Notes under the pieces: model-generated
Told to the model about the DNA's origin: nothing
Databases searched by the model: none
What the model saw: the letters and a program-made list of their open reading frames with translations, nothing else
Part shown: one piece after another, positions 42,864 to 52,303 of the stretch
Layout of the letters: each line of letters opens with the position of its first letter
How positions within the stretch are numbered: position 1 is the first letter of the stretch
Source of the DNA: Bacteroidota bacterium
Lineage (GTDB): Bacteria; Bacteroidota; Bacteroidia; Chitinophagales; Chitinophagaceae
Reading direction: 5' to 3'
NCBI GenBank assembly: GCA_013288285.1
Contig: JABDCE010000001.1
Coordinates: 32,134 to 85,602, forward strand
Length of the DNA: 53,469 bases
Program-made: the position numbers and the translations under genes

Positions 42864-44051
42864 CTAATAAAACTTAGTGAGGTAAGGATAACGAAACTCA
42901 TAGAGCTCCTTTACTTTATTGAGGATGGTGTTGCGCAGTGTATCGAGGTTAAGACGTTCAGTAGCGGAAACAAAAATGGCAGAGTTGTTGGTAAGTTGCT
43001 GCCAGCGCTCCTCAAGGTCAGCAAGCATTTCTTTCTTTACTTGTGGATCCAGCCATTTGTCGAAAGTATGCTGCTCGTATAAGTCCATTTTGTTGAAGAC
43101 GACCAGCATAGGTTTATCGAAAGCGCCTATCTCCTGCAGCGTTTTATTAACGACGCCCATCTGGTCTTCGTAGCCATGATGAGAAATATCTACTACATGA
43201 AGCAGGCAATCTGCTTCCCGCACTTCATCGAGTGTGCTTTTAAAACTTTCCACCAGGTTGTGCGGCAGCTTCCTGATAAAGCCTACGGTATCGCTAAGCA
43301 AAAAAGGAGATTGTTCATAGACTACTTTACGTGTGGTGGTATCCAGTGTAGCGAATAGCTTGTTTTCAGAGAATACATCAGCCTTGCTCAGCACATTCAT
43401 CAGTGTGCTTTTTCCTACGTTGGTATAGCCTACTAGCGCTATGCGGATGTATTCGCCGCGCTCTTTCCGCTGCGTCACTGCCTGCTTGTCTATTTCGCCC
43501 AGTCTTTTTCTGAGCAGCGCTATTTTGTCCTTTACGATACGGCGGTCTGTTTCTATTTCTGTTTCACCCGGTCCCCTGCTGCCTATGCCGCCTCCCTGGC
43601 GTTCCAGGTGTTTCCACATTCCTTTGAGGCGCGGGAGTATGTACTGATATTGCGCCAGTTCTACCTGAACCTTTGCCTGCGCGGTCTTTGCCCTGCTGGC
43701 AAATATGTCCAGTATGAGGTCGGATCGGTCTATGGTCTTTACATTTATCGCATCTGTGATATTCCCTATCTGGGAGCCGGTAAGTTCGTCATCAAATATC
43801 ACCAGGCTCACGCCTTTGGCCTGCACATATTCTTTGATCTCTTCCAGCTTTCCTTTACCTACAAATGTTTTACTATCCGGTTTGGGTAGCTTCTGCATAA
43901 AGGTCTTAACTGTAACAGCGCCTGCCGTTTCTGCCAGGAAGGCAAGTTCTGCGAGGTATTCGTTCATCTGCGTTTCTGTCTGTTCTTTATGTACCAGACC
44001 TACCAGCACCGCCTTCTCTTCGTTCTGTATCTTATTTTGTTTATCGAGCAC
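42864..44051 (-). CDS. hflX: Ribosome-associated GTPase HflX
   Basis: A 395-residue GTPase. HflX splits stalled ribosomes, notably in stress. The HflX-specific N-terminal domain ends in GGGIGSRGPGETEIETDRR (about 155-173), followed by a helical linker. The G domain has G1 GYTNVGKST, G3 DTVGFIRKLPHNLVESF and G4 NKMD. The length is normal. The frame opens with GTG, with an in-frame stop just upstream and no nearby ATG, so a GTG start is required. The arginase-family gene lies 61 bp upstream on the same strand, so the two may be co-transcribed. Confidence 0.95.
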   Translation of the reverse strand: MLDKQNKIQNEEKAVLVGLVHKEQTETQMNEYLAELAFLAETAGAVTVKTFMQKLPKPDSKTFVGKGKLEEIKEYVQAKGVSLVIFDDELTGSQIGNITDAINVKTIDRSDLILDIFASRAKTAQAKVQVELAQYQYILPRLKGMWKHLERQGGGIGSRGPGETEIETDRRIVKDKIALLRKRLGEIDKQAVTQRKERGEYIRIALVGYTNVGKSTLMNVLSKADVFSENKLFATLDTTTRKVVYEQSPFLLSDTVGFIRKLPHNLVESFKSTLDEVREADCLLHVVDISHHGYEDQMGVVNKTLQEIGAFDKPMLVVFNKMDLYEQHTFDKWLDPQVKKEMLADLEERWQQLTNNSAIFVSATERLNLDTLRNTILNKVKELYEFRYPYLTKFY

Positions 44052-44112
44052 TATATCAGATCAAGTATTAAAAGTCAAAAAAAATCGGGTTCAGGCCCAT
44101 GTTCATTATTGC

Positions 44113-45246
44113 TCACAATAATCGTTCCTGCTCCCTTAGCCAGCGTTCCGGTATCTCATCATTGCTGGCCACAAGGTAGTCATTGTAAGAGCAGGGTACA
44201 AAAGACTGGTCGGGTAGTTTCATCCACCACCTGTTGGTGCGTTTACTTTTGAGGAATGTAGTATCATTATCTGTGAAAGCTACATTGAAAACAATAAATT
44301 CTTCGCGTTCTGTTAGTTGAGCTTCAGTTTTGCGCACCAGGTACCCGTCTACAAAGTACCAGATCATCTGTGATACCAGGCGCGCTGTCATGCCGTGTGT
44401 GTCATCTGCATCATTGTACCCATAAATCCCCAGCGAGGTAAGTACATTGCTCATGCCGGCATACCGGGTGAGCAGGCATGCTTCCTCACCTGAGAGCCCG
44501 TTTGGCGAACCGTTGATATTAGACGGGGCATCGGAATAGCGTACAGCTGAAATGTCAAAGCTGAAGAGGTCGCTGGTGCGTAGCACCGGCTCCATGTCCT
44601 CTATGCGTTCCCGGACTTTCCCAAGTCGGAAAAAATCGAACCGCAACTTGTCCAGAGTTTCCAGCATGTGCGGATGTGCATAATAACTCTGGAACGCAAT
44701 ATGGTTGTAATGCGAAATGAAATTAGGAGTGCCGGTGAGCATGTCCATCAGAAAACTGCCGGGGGTTATTACTTCTGTTTCTTCCAGGTCAATGAGCATA
44801 TCGGCTACTGAGGCTGTCGCTAATTTCTCGGTCTTACGAAATACTTCATACTGTTGCAGGGTGAGGTCGTGCGCGCCACCTATTACCATAGCTATTTTAC
44901 CGGCGGCATGTATCTCCTGCAACACCAGCAACAGTGCGGCCCGTGTATCTTCCAGCGTGGCCCCCTGCTGTATATTGCCGGCATCAGCGATCTTCACAGC
45001 CGTATGCCAATAATACATTTTGTACAAGTGCTCACGAATCAGATCGGGGCTGCGGCTGTATGCTGCATTTACGTCAGCCCCGCGCCATTCGCCGCAGCCT
45101 ACCAGTACAATGTCTGCGTCTTCCCAGTCGAAAGATTTTTGGGTAGCGCAAATGATGTTAGCACCCCACTGCAGCGGTTCGTAACTGCTGGCCCGGGGAG
45201 TTTCTATAAAATGTTGTGGTTCAAAAAATGATCTCAGATCCTGCAT
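44113..45246 (-). CDS. Arginase/formimidoylglutamase-family protein with a degenerate metal site
   Basis: A 377-residue ureohydrolase-fold protein. The family motifs are VIGGAHDLTLQQYE (His126), ADMLIDLEE (Asp149, Leu151, Asp153) and SFDISAVRYSDAP (Asp231, Ser233). In arginases these positions are H; D, H, D; D, D. So all ligands of the first manganese remain, but two ligands of the second (H and D) are replaced by Leu and Ser. Related Bacteroidota proteins are usually annotated as formimidoylglutamase (histidine breakdown) and, from memory, are also divergent here. No hut genes are adjacent. I prefer the ATG at 45246 to an upstream TTG at 45294. It precedes hflX by 61 bp. Confidence 0.8.
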   Translation of the reverse strand: MQDLRSFFEPQHFIETPRASSYEPLQWGANIICATQKSFDWEDADIVLVGCGEWRGADVNAAYSRSPDLIREHLYKMYYWHTAVKIADAGNIQQGATLEDTRAALLLVLQEIHAAGKIAMVIGGAHDLTLQQYEVFRKTEKLATASVADMLIDLEETEVITPGSFLMDMLTGTPNFISHYNHIAFQSYYAHPHMLETLDKLRFDFFRLGKVRERIEDMEPVLRTSDLFSFDISAVRYSDAPSNINGSPNGLSGEEACLLTRYAGMSNVLTSLGIYGYNDADDTHGMTARLVSQMIWYFVDGYLVRKTEAQLTEREEFIVFNVAFTDNDTTFLKSKRTNRWWMKLPDQSFVPCSYNDYLVASNDEIPERWLREQERLL

Positions 45247-45551
45247 TTGTGTTGTGATATAGGCTAAAAGTACGGAAGTGTTGTTAACAGGCAAAGAAGA
45301 ATACTATTGACAGAAGCAATATACACCGATACAGTTTTTCTCATGTGCTGCCATAACTTACCGACAAGTTATAATCATATAATATAAAAAAATACAAAAG
45401 TGTGTGATAAATAGTGTCTTGTGTGATGTATTGAAAATTGTTTCGGGAAATTAACGAATAGTTTATAAAATAAGATAACTTTAAGGTTCATTGCTATAGA
45501 CTATTCACTGCGTTGCAGGGGTAGCGCCTATCGTAATAATAATGCAACTGC

Positions 45552-47444
45552 ATGAAAAAGAGTTTTCTTACTATTTTGCTTTTCGTCTTATCTGCCAGTA
45601 TTCATATTCATGCGCAGATCATAACTACACTTGCAGGGGATGGATATAATACACATACAGGGGACGGTGGGCCGGCCTCTGCGGCAACTCTTGTTACTCC
45701 TTTCGGCGTAGCTGTGGATAGCAGGGGAAATATATTTGTGGGTGAGTATACAGATTATGTACGCAAGATCGACCACTTTGGTATGATCAGTACAATTGCC
45801 GGTGGTGGAGCCCCGCCAATTGTTGGCGGGTCAAACGGAGATGGCGGACCCGCCACTGCGGCCTACCTGGACGTGATCAGAGACCTGCAGTTTGATGCGT
45901 CGGATAACTTATACATGACCTGTCCAGGGTATGAAAGTATCCGTAAAATAGATACTCATGGGATCATCACCACTGTAGCAGGTGGGGGAACATCGCTGGC
46001 GGATAATATCCCTGCAACCAATGCTAATCTTGGTCTTGTAAATGGGCTCACTATTGACCGGGCAGGTAATATGTATGTGGGAACGGAACTGTGGGTGCGG
46101 AAAATAGACCCAACAGGCATTATCACGACCATAGCCGGTAATGGTACTGCAGGCTGGACAGGCGATGGGGGACCAGCAACAGCTGCAGAGGTAGCCGGCG
46201 CTTACGATGTTGCCGTTGACAAAGCAGGAAATGTGTATTTTACAGATGAGAAGATGAACTGTGTCCGTAAGATAGATACTCATGGAATCATCAGCACTAT
46301 AGCCGGCACAGGCACCACTACTACCGGATATGCCGGAGATGGGGGACCTGCCACTGCGGCACAGTTCAATGTACCATGGGGGCTGGTAATTGACAATTCC
46401 GATAATCTTTATGTGTGTGACTTATATAATCAATATGTAAGGCAAATAAACACAACTACCGGGATAATTAATTTCGTGGCCGGCAACGGTATGAATGGTT
46501 ATAGCGGTGATGGCGGCCCTGCCACAGCCGCCGCATACGGCGGTCCGAATATGGCAGTTGATTGTGGAGGGAACCTGTTTCTGCCCGGAAGCTACAGCCG
46601 GCTGCGCAAAGTAACCTATATCAACACGCCTCAGTTTAATGCAGCGATAGACACCATACCTACTATATGCGGCAATGCACCACCTGTTTCTATTGATACT
46701 TTATTGGCAGCCGCAGATGGGGATGTTTCGACGCCGTTATACTGGAGCGTGGAGACAGGGCCCACGCATGGCACTATATTGGGCGTAGTGTACACCGGCA
46801 TTACTACCGGCGCTACATTAACACCTACAGGCTTATTCTACAAGCCTGCCGGAGACGGTTACAGTGGCATAGACTCCTTCACTATTTCAGTGGGTTATTG
46901 CAACCAGGTTGCTGACTGGCGTACAATTTATGTAAAGCAAAAACCGCTGCCCCTGATATTACCGATATCCGGCTTGTCGGGTGTGTGTGTGGATAGTAAC
47001 ATAACACTGACAGATCCGTTACCAGGCGGAGTATGGGGCGAATCAAATGCATTAGCCGTAATCACAGGTGGTGTTGTAACCGGTTTAGCACCGGGTGTAG
47101 ATACGATATTCTATACCATGACTGATGCAGTAACGGGTTGTAGTGATACTGCAAAGAATAATGTGCAGATAACCGCATGTACAGGGGTAGGTGTAAAACC
47201 GGTCGTACCTATCGGGATAGCAGTTTACCCTAATCCTGCAAAGGATGTATTGTATGTAAAGGGTATAACGCGAAGTACGGGGTATACGCTCAGGAACGCT
47301 GTAGGTGCCATGCTGCGCATGGGCACGCTGGATAATTCCAATAACAGTATATCAGTAACCGGCCTGGTCAATGGTATCTATCTGCTTGATGTCACTGATG
47401 ATCTGACGGGATATAAGACAACCAGTAAAATAGAGAAATGGTAG
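45552..47444 (+). CDS. Secreted NHL-repeat protein with T9SS type A domain
   Basis: A 630-residue exported protein with a signal peptide ending IHAQ (about residue 22). Residues 23-355 hold six NHL-type repeats with GDGGPATAA turns and VRKID cores, paralogous to the gene at 40112. The region after them differs: a cadherin-like or Big-type stretch (DGYSGIDSFTISVGY, about 435-449) and one Big_2-like unit (GVCVDSNITLTDPLPGGVWG). The last 75 or so residues are a type A sorting domain (VYPNPAKDVLYVKG, NGIYLLDVTDD). It is likely exported by the T9SS. It is divergent from the arginase-family gene over a 305-bp spacer in which I see no other gene. Confidence 0.88.
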   Translation: MKKSFLTILLFVLSASIHIHAQIITTLAGDGYNTHTGDGGPASAATLVTPFGVAVDSRGNIFVGEYTDYVRKIDHFGMISTIAGGGAPPIVGGSNGDGGPATAAYLDVIRDLQFDASDNLYMTCPGYESIRKIDTHGIITTVAGGGTSLADNIPATNANLGLVNGLTIDRAGNMYVGTELWVRKIDPTGIITTIAGNGTAGWTGDGGPATAAEVAGAYDVAVDKAGNVYFTDEKMNCVRKIDTHGIISTIAGTGTTTTGYAGDGGPATAAQFNVPWGLVIDNSDNLYVCDLYNQYVRQINTTTGIINFVAGNGMNGYSGDGGPATAAAYGGPNMAVDCGGNLFLPGSYSRLRKVTYINTPQFNAAIDTIPTICGNAPPVSIDTLLAAADGDVSTPLYWSVETGPTHGTILGVVYTGITTGATLTPTGLFYKPAGDGYSGIDSFTISVGYCNQVADWRTIYVKQKPLPLILPISGLSGVCVDSNITLTDPLPGGVWGESNALAVITGGVVTGLAPGVDTIFYTMTDAVTGCSDTAKNNVQITACTGVGVKPVVPIGIAVYPNPAKDVLYVKGITRSTGYTLRNAVGAMLRMGTLDNSNNSISVTGLVNGIYLLDVTDDLTGYKTTSKIEKW

Positions 47445-47457
47445 CTAATAAATAAAA

Positions 47458-47483
47458 CCGCCCCGGGTATCCGGGACGGCTTT
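47458..47483. terminator. Terminator between NHL protein and clpP
   Basis: CCGCCCCGG (47458-47466) pairs with CCGGGACGG (47471-47479) with one mismatch and a 4-base loop, flanked by A bases on the left and T bases on the right. It can serve both convergent genes. Confidence 0.8.
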
Positions 47484-47503
47484 AGAGAAAACTGTATCAA
47501 ATT

Positions 47504-48208
47504 TTAAGCTGCCGGATTAGGCGTCATCTTGCGTGGATTGCGATCCAGCACTTCATCAACCATTCCATAATCTTTGGCTTCAGTAGCAGTCATCCAGTAA
47601 TCGCGATCACTGTCTTTTTCCACTTTGCTTAGTTTCTGGCCAGAGTGCTGCGCTATGATCTCGTAAAGCTCTTTCTTCAGCTTACCTATCTCACGGGCAG
47701 TGATCTCTATGTCACTTGCCTGCCCTTCTGCTCCACCCATTGGCTGGTGTATCATGATGCGGCTGTGTTTCAGCGCAGTCCTTTTGCCTTTGCTGCCGGC
47801 GCACATAAGCACCGCGGCCATAGATGCTGCTATACCCGTACAGATAGTAGACACATCGGGGTTGATGATCTGCATGGTATCATAGATGCCAAGGCCGGCG
47901 TACACACTGCCTCCGGGACTGTTCAGGTACATCTGTATGTCCCTTGTGCGGTCTGTGCTTTCCAGGAAAAGCAACTGTGCAGTTACTATGTTCGCGACAT
48001 AGTCATTGATCCCTTCGCCCAGGAATATGATACGGTCCATCATCAGCCGGGAGAATACGTCCATAGACGCGACATTCATTGGTCGCTCTTCTATAATGTA
48101 GGGCGTAAGCGCATTTGGTGTTCTAAAAGAAGAAGTGTAACTATCCATAGTTAGACTGCTGATGCCATGGTGCTTGATGGCATATTTGCGAAACTCATTT
48201 TGATCCAT
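47504..48208 (-). CDS. clpP: ATP-dependent Clp protease proteolytic subunit ClpP
   Basis: A 234-residue serine peptidase. It forms the tetradecameric chamber that degrades proteins fed by ClpX or ClpA/C. The catalytic triad is Ser129 (GIAASMAA), His154 (IMIHQP) and Asp203 (SDRDYW); the spacing of 25 and 49 residues equals that of Escherichia coli ClpP. The N-terminus is about 25 residues longer than typical and may be a propeptide. The ATG start is clear. Neither clpX nor tig is next to it, unlike in many bacteria. It converges on the second NHL gene. Confidence 0.96.
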   Translation of the reverse strand: MDQNEFRKYAIKHHGISSLTMDSYTSSFRTPNALTPYIIEERPMNVASMDVFSRLMMDRIIFLGEGINDYVANIVTAQLLFLESTDRTRDIQMYLNSPGGSVYAGLGIYDTMQIINPDVSTICTGIAASMAAVLMCAGSKGKRTALKHSRIMIHQPMGGAEGQASDIEITAREIGKLKKELYEIIAQHSGQKLSKVEKDSDRDYWMTATEAKDYGMVDEVLDRNPRKMTPNPAA

Positions 48209-48388
48209 AATATAAATGTGTTTGTATTACTGTAGCAAATTTTAAACCATGCTAAAAATAGTGCCATTACGGCAGACGCCCAACCATTAAATTGCGAAAG
48301 GGTTATTTATAAGGTAATTCTATGCAATTTTGACTGTAAAACCTGTTTTAATGGTGGTATCGATATGGTATCGCCTACAAATGGGTGC

Positions 48389-49540
48389 TTAATCATTTGC
48401 TGATGGGAAATAATGATTATATTCCTGCTCAATAAATCCACTGCCAAAGTTGTTTCTATCTATACATAAGTTGATAGACGTGTACATGAGTACTACACAA
48501 TCAGTTTTATCGATCTCGTCCTGCCAATCAAAATGCTCAATCAATGGACTACCGGAACTAACATTAGGGTTATTACTGTTTAGCACGTATTTAAAACTGA
48601 ACCAAAATTGCCAATCAGTTGTTACACCCTGAAGTGTCCAGTTTTTGAGCATATTTACAACAAAGCTGTCGCCAATAAATACTATTCTTGGTTTCTTTTT
48701 AGTTGAATCTTCGATGTATGTAAAATTTGGATAGCTGAATGTTTCGTCAGCAACGGGGAATATTAAGTTGGCGAGATCAGCAATATCTGCATCGGGATTG
48801 GAGGGCTTATTAGTGTGTGTAATACCATAGCATACCGGGTGAAGCATCTGAATATTTCTAAGTTTTTCAATATACCTGACAAGGCTGTCTCCGCCAATAA
48901 ATGCGCCGTAGTTTGTCCAGTGTGTACCTTGTTTTGATAAAAGCAATTCTTTGCTTGTATTTTTCATAGAAACGAACCATCCGTTAAAATTGATCTGGTT
49001 GATACCCAGGGAATCGCCAATCCGTAAATAACTTTGCAGGTTATTTGCAGGGTTTTGACGCCTGTATGGTTCAGGTATACATTCGGGGTAGAAAAAGGCT
49101 TTATTCGGCGCATGGACCACGATCAGGGATTTTCCTAAATGGGCAAGCGTATCCTGAATTGCCTTAAGCATTACTAGCTTCTTAAATATAATTGGCTCTC
49201 CTACAAAATCTGATCCGTTATAGGCGTCGATGTAATTGAAAAAAAACAAGCAGTTGTTAAGGCCTATATAACCGCCTCCTGAACTTATGCGGTTAAAAAA
49301 TGAATAATTGATCTGGTTGCTTAATCTTACCAGGTCAGGCCGGAAGCCAGTCCAATCATTACAATATTTCTCTTTTCCCTGCTGATATGAACCATCAAAC
49401 CACTTTGTCCAGGAAAATTCAGTATTTGCTGCATAATCAATGTACCCGTTTAGCTGCGCCGAAGTGATGAAAGGAAAACATTGCTGAATAAAAGGCAACA
49501 GAAGAATAGTAAAAAGAAATGTCAATAATCCTTTTTTCAT
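48389..49540 (-). CDS. AlgX/AlgJ-like SGNH-fold protein
   Basis: A 383-residue exported or anchored protein whose N-terminal hydrophobic segment (residues 5-28) ends in TSAQ. FSWTKWFDGSYQQG and NDWTGFRPDLVRL match the start of alginate O-acetyltransferase AlgX/AlgJ-type domains. Later features are VVHAPNKAFFYPE, GTHWTNYGAF (His207) and the nucleophile block FIGDSF (Ser292). In AlgX/AlgJ the catalytic Asp sits two residues before the His (DTHW); here that residue is Gly205. Such proteins O-acetylate exopolysaccharide with an MBOAT partner, but no MBOAT gene is adjacent. Whether the enzyme is active is open. Confidence 0.78.
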   Translation of the reverse strand: MKKGLLTFLFTILLLPFIQQCFPFITSAQLNGYIDYAANTEFSWTKWFDGSYQQGKEKYCNDWTGFRPDLVRLSNQINYSFFNRISSGGGYIGLNNCLFFFNYIDAYNGSDFVGEPIIFKKLVMLKAIQDTLAHLGKSLIVVHAPNKAFFYPECIPEPYRRQNPANNLQSYLRIGDSLGINQINFNGWFVSMKNTSKELLLSKQGTHWTNYGAFIGGDSLVRYIEKLRNIQMLHPVCYGITHTNKPSNPDADIADLANLIFPVADETFSYPNFTYIEDSTKKKPRIVFIGDSFVVNMLKNWTLQGVTTDWQFWFSFKYVLNSNNPNVSSGSPLIEHFDWQDEIDKTDCVVLMYTSINLCIDRNNFGSGFIEQEYNHYFPSAND

Positions 49541-49645
49541 GCCTAAAATTGAATTATGCTGCTGTAAATGAAGTCCGATCTAAAAATAAGAAAAATATGT
49601 TTAGGACATTTATAAAAAACATAGCCTGAAATCTCTGATTGTGTC

Positions 49646-49653
49646 TATTTTTG
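49646..49653 (+). promoter_or_regulatory. -7 element of gcvT
   Basis: TATTTTTG matches TAnnTTTG and lies 20 bases before the gcvT ATG. No TTG is visible at the usual -33 spacing. Confidence 0.45.
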
Positions 49654-49673
49654 CGGCACTTTAAAATAATAAA

Positions 49674-50759
49674 ATGAAAAATACACCTTTTACAGCCAAG
49701 CATATAGCTCTCGGAGCTAAAATGGCAGAATTTGCCGGATACAATATGCCAATATCTTATGTTGGCATTAACGAAGAACACCATTGTGTAAGAACCAATG
49801 CGGGAGTGTTTGACGTGAGTCACATGGGTGAATTCATACTCAAGGGTGACAAGGCACTGGACCTGATCCAGCGTGTTACCAGCAATGATGCAGCAAAACT
49901 GACAAACGGCCAGGCACAATATTCCTGTCTGCCAAATGATAAAGGCGGGATAGTAGATGATCTGTTGGTTTATTGCGTAGAACAGAATAAAACCTACATG
50001 CTGGTAGTCAATGCTTCCAATATTGAGAAGGACTGGAATTGGATCATCAGCCATAATACGCAGGGCGTAGAGATGCATAATATATCTGAGAAAACTGCCC
50101 TGCTGGCTATACAGGGCCCTAAGGCCACAGAGTATATGCAGCAACTAACCGATATGGACATTACCAACCTTAAATATTACACATTCACAAAGGGGAAATT
50201 TGCAGGGATAGATAATGTGATAGTAAGCGCAACAGGCTATACTGGTGCAGGTGGCGTAGAAATCTATTTTGATAGTAAGGATGGCGCTTCTGACATTATA
50301 TGGGACGCCATCTTTAAGGTAGGAGCGCCCCATGGCCTTAAGCCTATAGGCCTGGCAGCCCGTGATACACTGCGCCTGGAGAAGGGATTCTGCCTGTATG
50401 GTAATGACATAGATGATACGACTAGTCCGCTTGAGGCAGGATTAGGTTGGATCACAAAATTCACTAAAGATTTCACTGCGCGGCCTATACTGGAGCAGCA
50501 GAAGGCACAGGGAGTGACCCGAAAATTGGTGGGCCTGGAAATGGTAGATAAAGGAATTCCGCGTCATGGTTACGTTTTGCAGGATGCAGTAGGGAAAGAG
50601 ATAGGCGTCATCACATCCGGCACACAATCGCCCAGTCTTGGTAAGGCTATAGGCATGGCGTACGTGACAAAGGAAAATGCTGCAGAAGGCAGTGATGTAT
50701 TTGTAATGATCCGGGATAAAGCAGTAAAGGCACAGGTGGTGAAATTGCCATTTGCGTAA
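49674..50759 (+). CDS. gcvT: Glycine cleavage system aminomethyltransferase (T protein)
   Basis: A 361-residue protein of the usual GcvT length. It transfers the methylene group from aminomethyl-lipoyl H protein to tetrahydrofolate and releases ammonia. Family features are [29 protein letters not shown], and [13 protein letters not shown] with the conserved catalytic Asp. [12 protein letters not shown] and [20 protein letters not shown] follow, then the C-terminal KGIPRHGY and [17 protein letters not shown]. gcvH and gcvP are not adjacent, which is common in Bacteroidota. It is a single-gene unit with its own -7 element and terminator. Confidence 0.96.
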   Translation: MKNTPFTAKHIALGAKMAEFAGYNMPISYVGINEEHHCVRTNAGVFDVSHMGEFILKGDKALDLIQRVTSNDAAKLTNGQAQYSCLPNDKGGIVDDLLVYCVEQNKTYMLVVNASNIEKDWNWIISHNTQGVEMHNISEKTALLAIQGPKATEYMQQLTDMDITNLKYYTFTKGKFAGIDNVIVSATGYTGAGGVEIYFDSKDGASDIIWDAIFKVGAPHGLKPIGLAARDTLRLEKGFCLYGNDIDDTTSPLEAGLGWITKFTKDFTARPILEQQKAQGVTRKLVGLEMVDKGIPRHGYVLQDAVGKEIGVITSGTQSPSLGKAIGMAYVTKENAAEGSDVFVMIRDKAVKAQVVKLPFA

Positions 50760-50775
50760 TGCAAGCGTTTAGAGT

Positions 50776-50814
50776 AAAGCAATGGGACGTATTATCGATA
50801 CGCCCCATTGCTTT
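50776..50814. terminator. Bidirectional terminator between gcvT and a membrane gene
   Basis: AAAGCAATGGG and CGTA (50776-50791) pair with TACG and CCCATTGCTTT (50799-50814) around one mismatch. T bases follow on the plus strand and A-rich bases precede, so it can serve both convergent genes. Confidence 0.88.
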
Positions 50815-50830
50815 TATATAACAGTTTACA

Positions 50831-52204
50831 TCAGCGGTCTATTGAATAGCTTGATACTGTGTCGGTAAAGTGAAAGTAATTTGCAGGCAGTTCTTTGTAT
50901 GGAAGTAAGTTCCAGTTCACCATAAGTGAATTCGTAACTCCCTTTGTCCATAAATATTTTGACGGAGTATCATCAATAATCAGAGAAGCTGTTTTGCCAA
51001 ACTGGCTCTCTGCAAGTAGCAAAAATTCGTAAGGCGTGCCCCATAGCATCTGCAATACTACTGCGTCAGCCGGGCTCGCCTTCAGTATAACCTTTTGCTC
51101 TCCATATTTATGAAGGTATTTTGTCTCGTAAGTGAGGCGAGCGGTATATATGTTATGCATGGCATACAGCCTAACGCTGCCGGTAATGACAATTAATGAA
51201 AATAAAGGAACAGCCAGTTTTTTTTCATGTAACGCAGGCATAACATCGAAAACAAAGGGCAGTGCAATGAATACAGCTAACGGCAGGTAGAGGTTCTCAA
51301 TGTAAAATGCCGGCGTAGTAGCAAAAGGATACGAAATATTGACCAACATGAGGTACCCCCCAAACACGCAGATGAACAACCAGAGTTTTTTTTGTTGCTT
51401 TTCTCTTTTATAAAAGACAACAATGGCCATAAATAGCATTGGGATCCAATAATAATCGGTGACACATTTATGCAGAAACTGCCGGTTGGAGAATAATGTA
51501 AAGTAGTCGGGAAACAGTGTGACAAAGTTCTTCATGCCACTCATGGAGTGATGCTCGTAAGGCGTTTTGAATAACATTACTTTAAGTAATACCACTGTTA
51601 CATAAAGTCCGGCAGTAATGCGTAACATTTTACGGTCGGTAGCCGGATAACCACTGAGATCAAAGAAGAGGATGGCGTAAGTGATAACGAAAATAACCAG
51701 CGGGTGATAAAATGCCACTGTAACTATAGCTGCTAAAAAAAAGAACAGACGGAGATTAGTCATTTTTTTTTGACGGCCTACGTCAACTATGGCAAACAGC
51801 ACCATCAGCATTGCTAACGCTTGTGGTAGTTGTGACACCATCCAGTAAAAAGTATGCGCAGCAAATAAAATATTGAGGAGTAAGATGACGAGCGCGAGGT
51901 CGTATCGTTTTAATAAACTACCACAAGTAATATAACAGAGAAAATAGACCAGGACGAGGCTGCATGAATATATCTTCAGAATTGCATTGAGTGGTAACTG
52001 TGCTTTTACCGCCAATAGGGCCGGCGCCTGACTGACCATATCGCCAAAGCGGAAGAGCTGCAGAGCAAAATTTTTATCTTTAATAATATAAAAGATATTA
52101 TAAGCCATATCCAGAAAAATGGTCCTTTCTTTATAAAATATAAAGGCAAGAACAAACATGATGATATATGCTGCAATACCAATAAAATATGCTCTTTTGT
52201 ACAT
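50831..52204 (-). CDS. Polytopic membrane protein, function unknown
   Basis: A 457-residue protein with about eleven membrane helices. An early loop (FYKERTIFLDMAYNIFYIIKD) carries an acidic residue where GT-C-type transferases place their catalytic Asp, and the C-terminal 110 residues are soluble. The layout recalls bacterial lipid-linked sugar transferases, but no named family is recognised. The segment TFYWMVSQLPQALAMLM resembles other uncharacterised Bacteroidota membrane proteins. It starts at ATG and is divergent from pyrH over 99 bp. Confidence 0.72.
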   Translation of the reverse strand: MYKRAYFIGIAAYIIMFVLAFIFYKERTIFLDMAYNIFYIIKDKNFALQLFRFGDMVSQAPALLAVKAQLPLNAILKIYSCSLVLVYFLCYITCGSLLKRYDLALVILLLNILFAAHTFYWMVSQLPQALAMLMVLFAIVDVGRQKKMTNLRLFFFLAAIVTVAFYHPLVIFVITYAILFFDLSGYPATDRKMLRITAGLYVTVVLLKVMLFKTPYEHHSMSGMKNFVTLFPDYFTLFSNRQFLHKCVTDYYWIPMLFMAIVVFYKREKQQKKLWLFICVFGGYLMLVNISYPFATTPAFYIENLYLPLAVFIALPFVFDVMPALHEKKLAVPLFSLIVITGSVRLYAMHNIYTARLTYETKYLHKYGEQKVILKASPADAVVLQMLWGTPYEFLLLAESQFGKTASLIIDDTPSKYLWTKGVTNSLMVNWNLLPYKELPANYFHFTDTVSSYSIDR

Positions 52205-52303
52205 AAAATAGTCTGACTGGCTAAATGTAAAATATCTTTTAATGAAAACAGGGAACTTTTTTCTTTCTTTGTACTCGAATTAGCCAAATAATAACGCAAA
52301 AAT

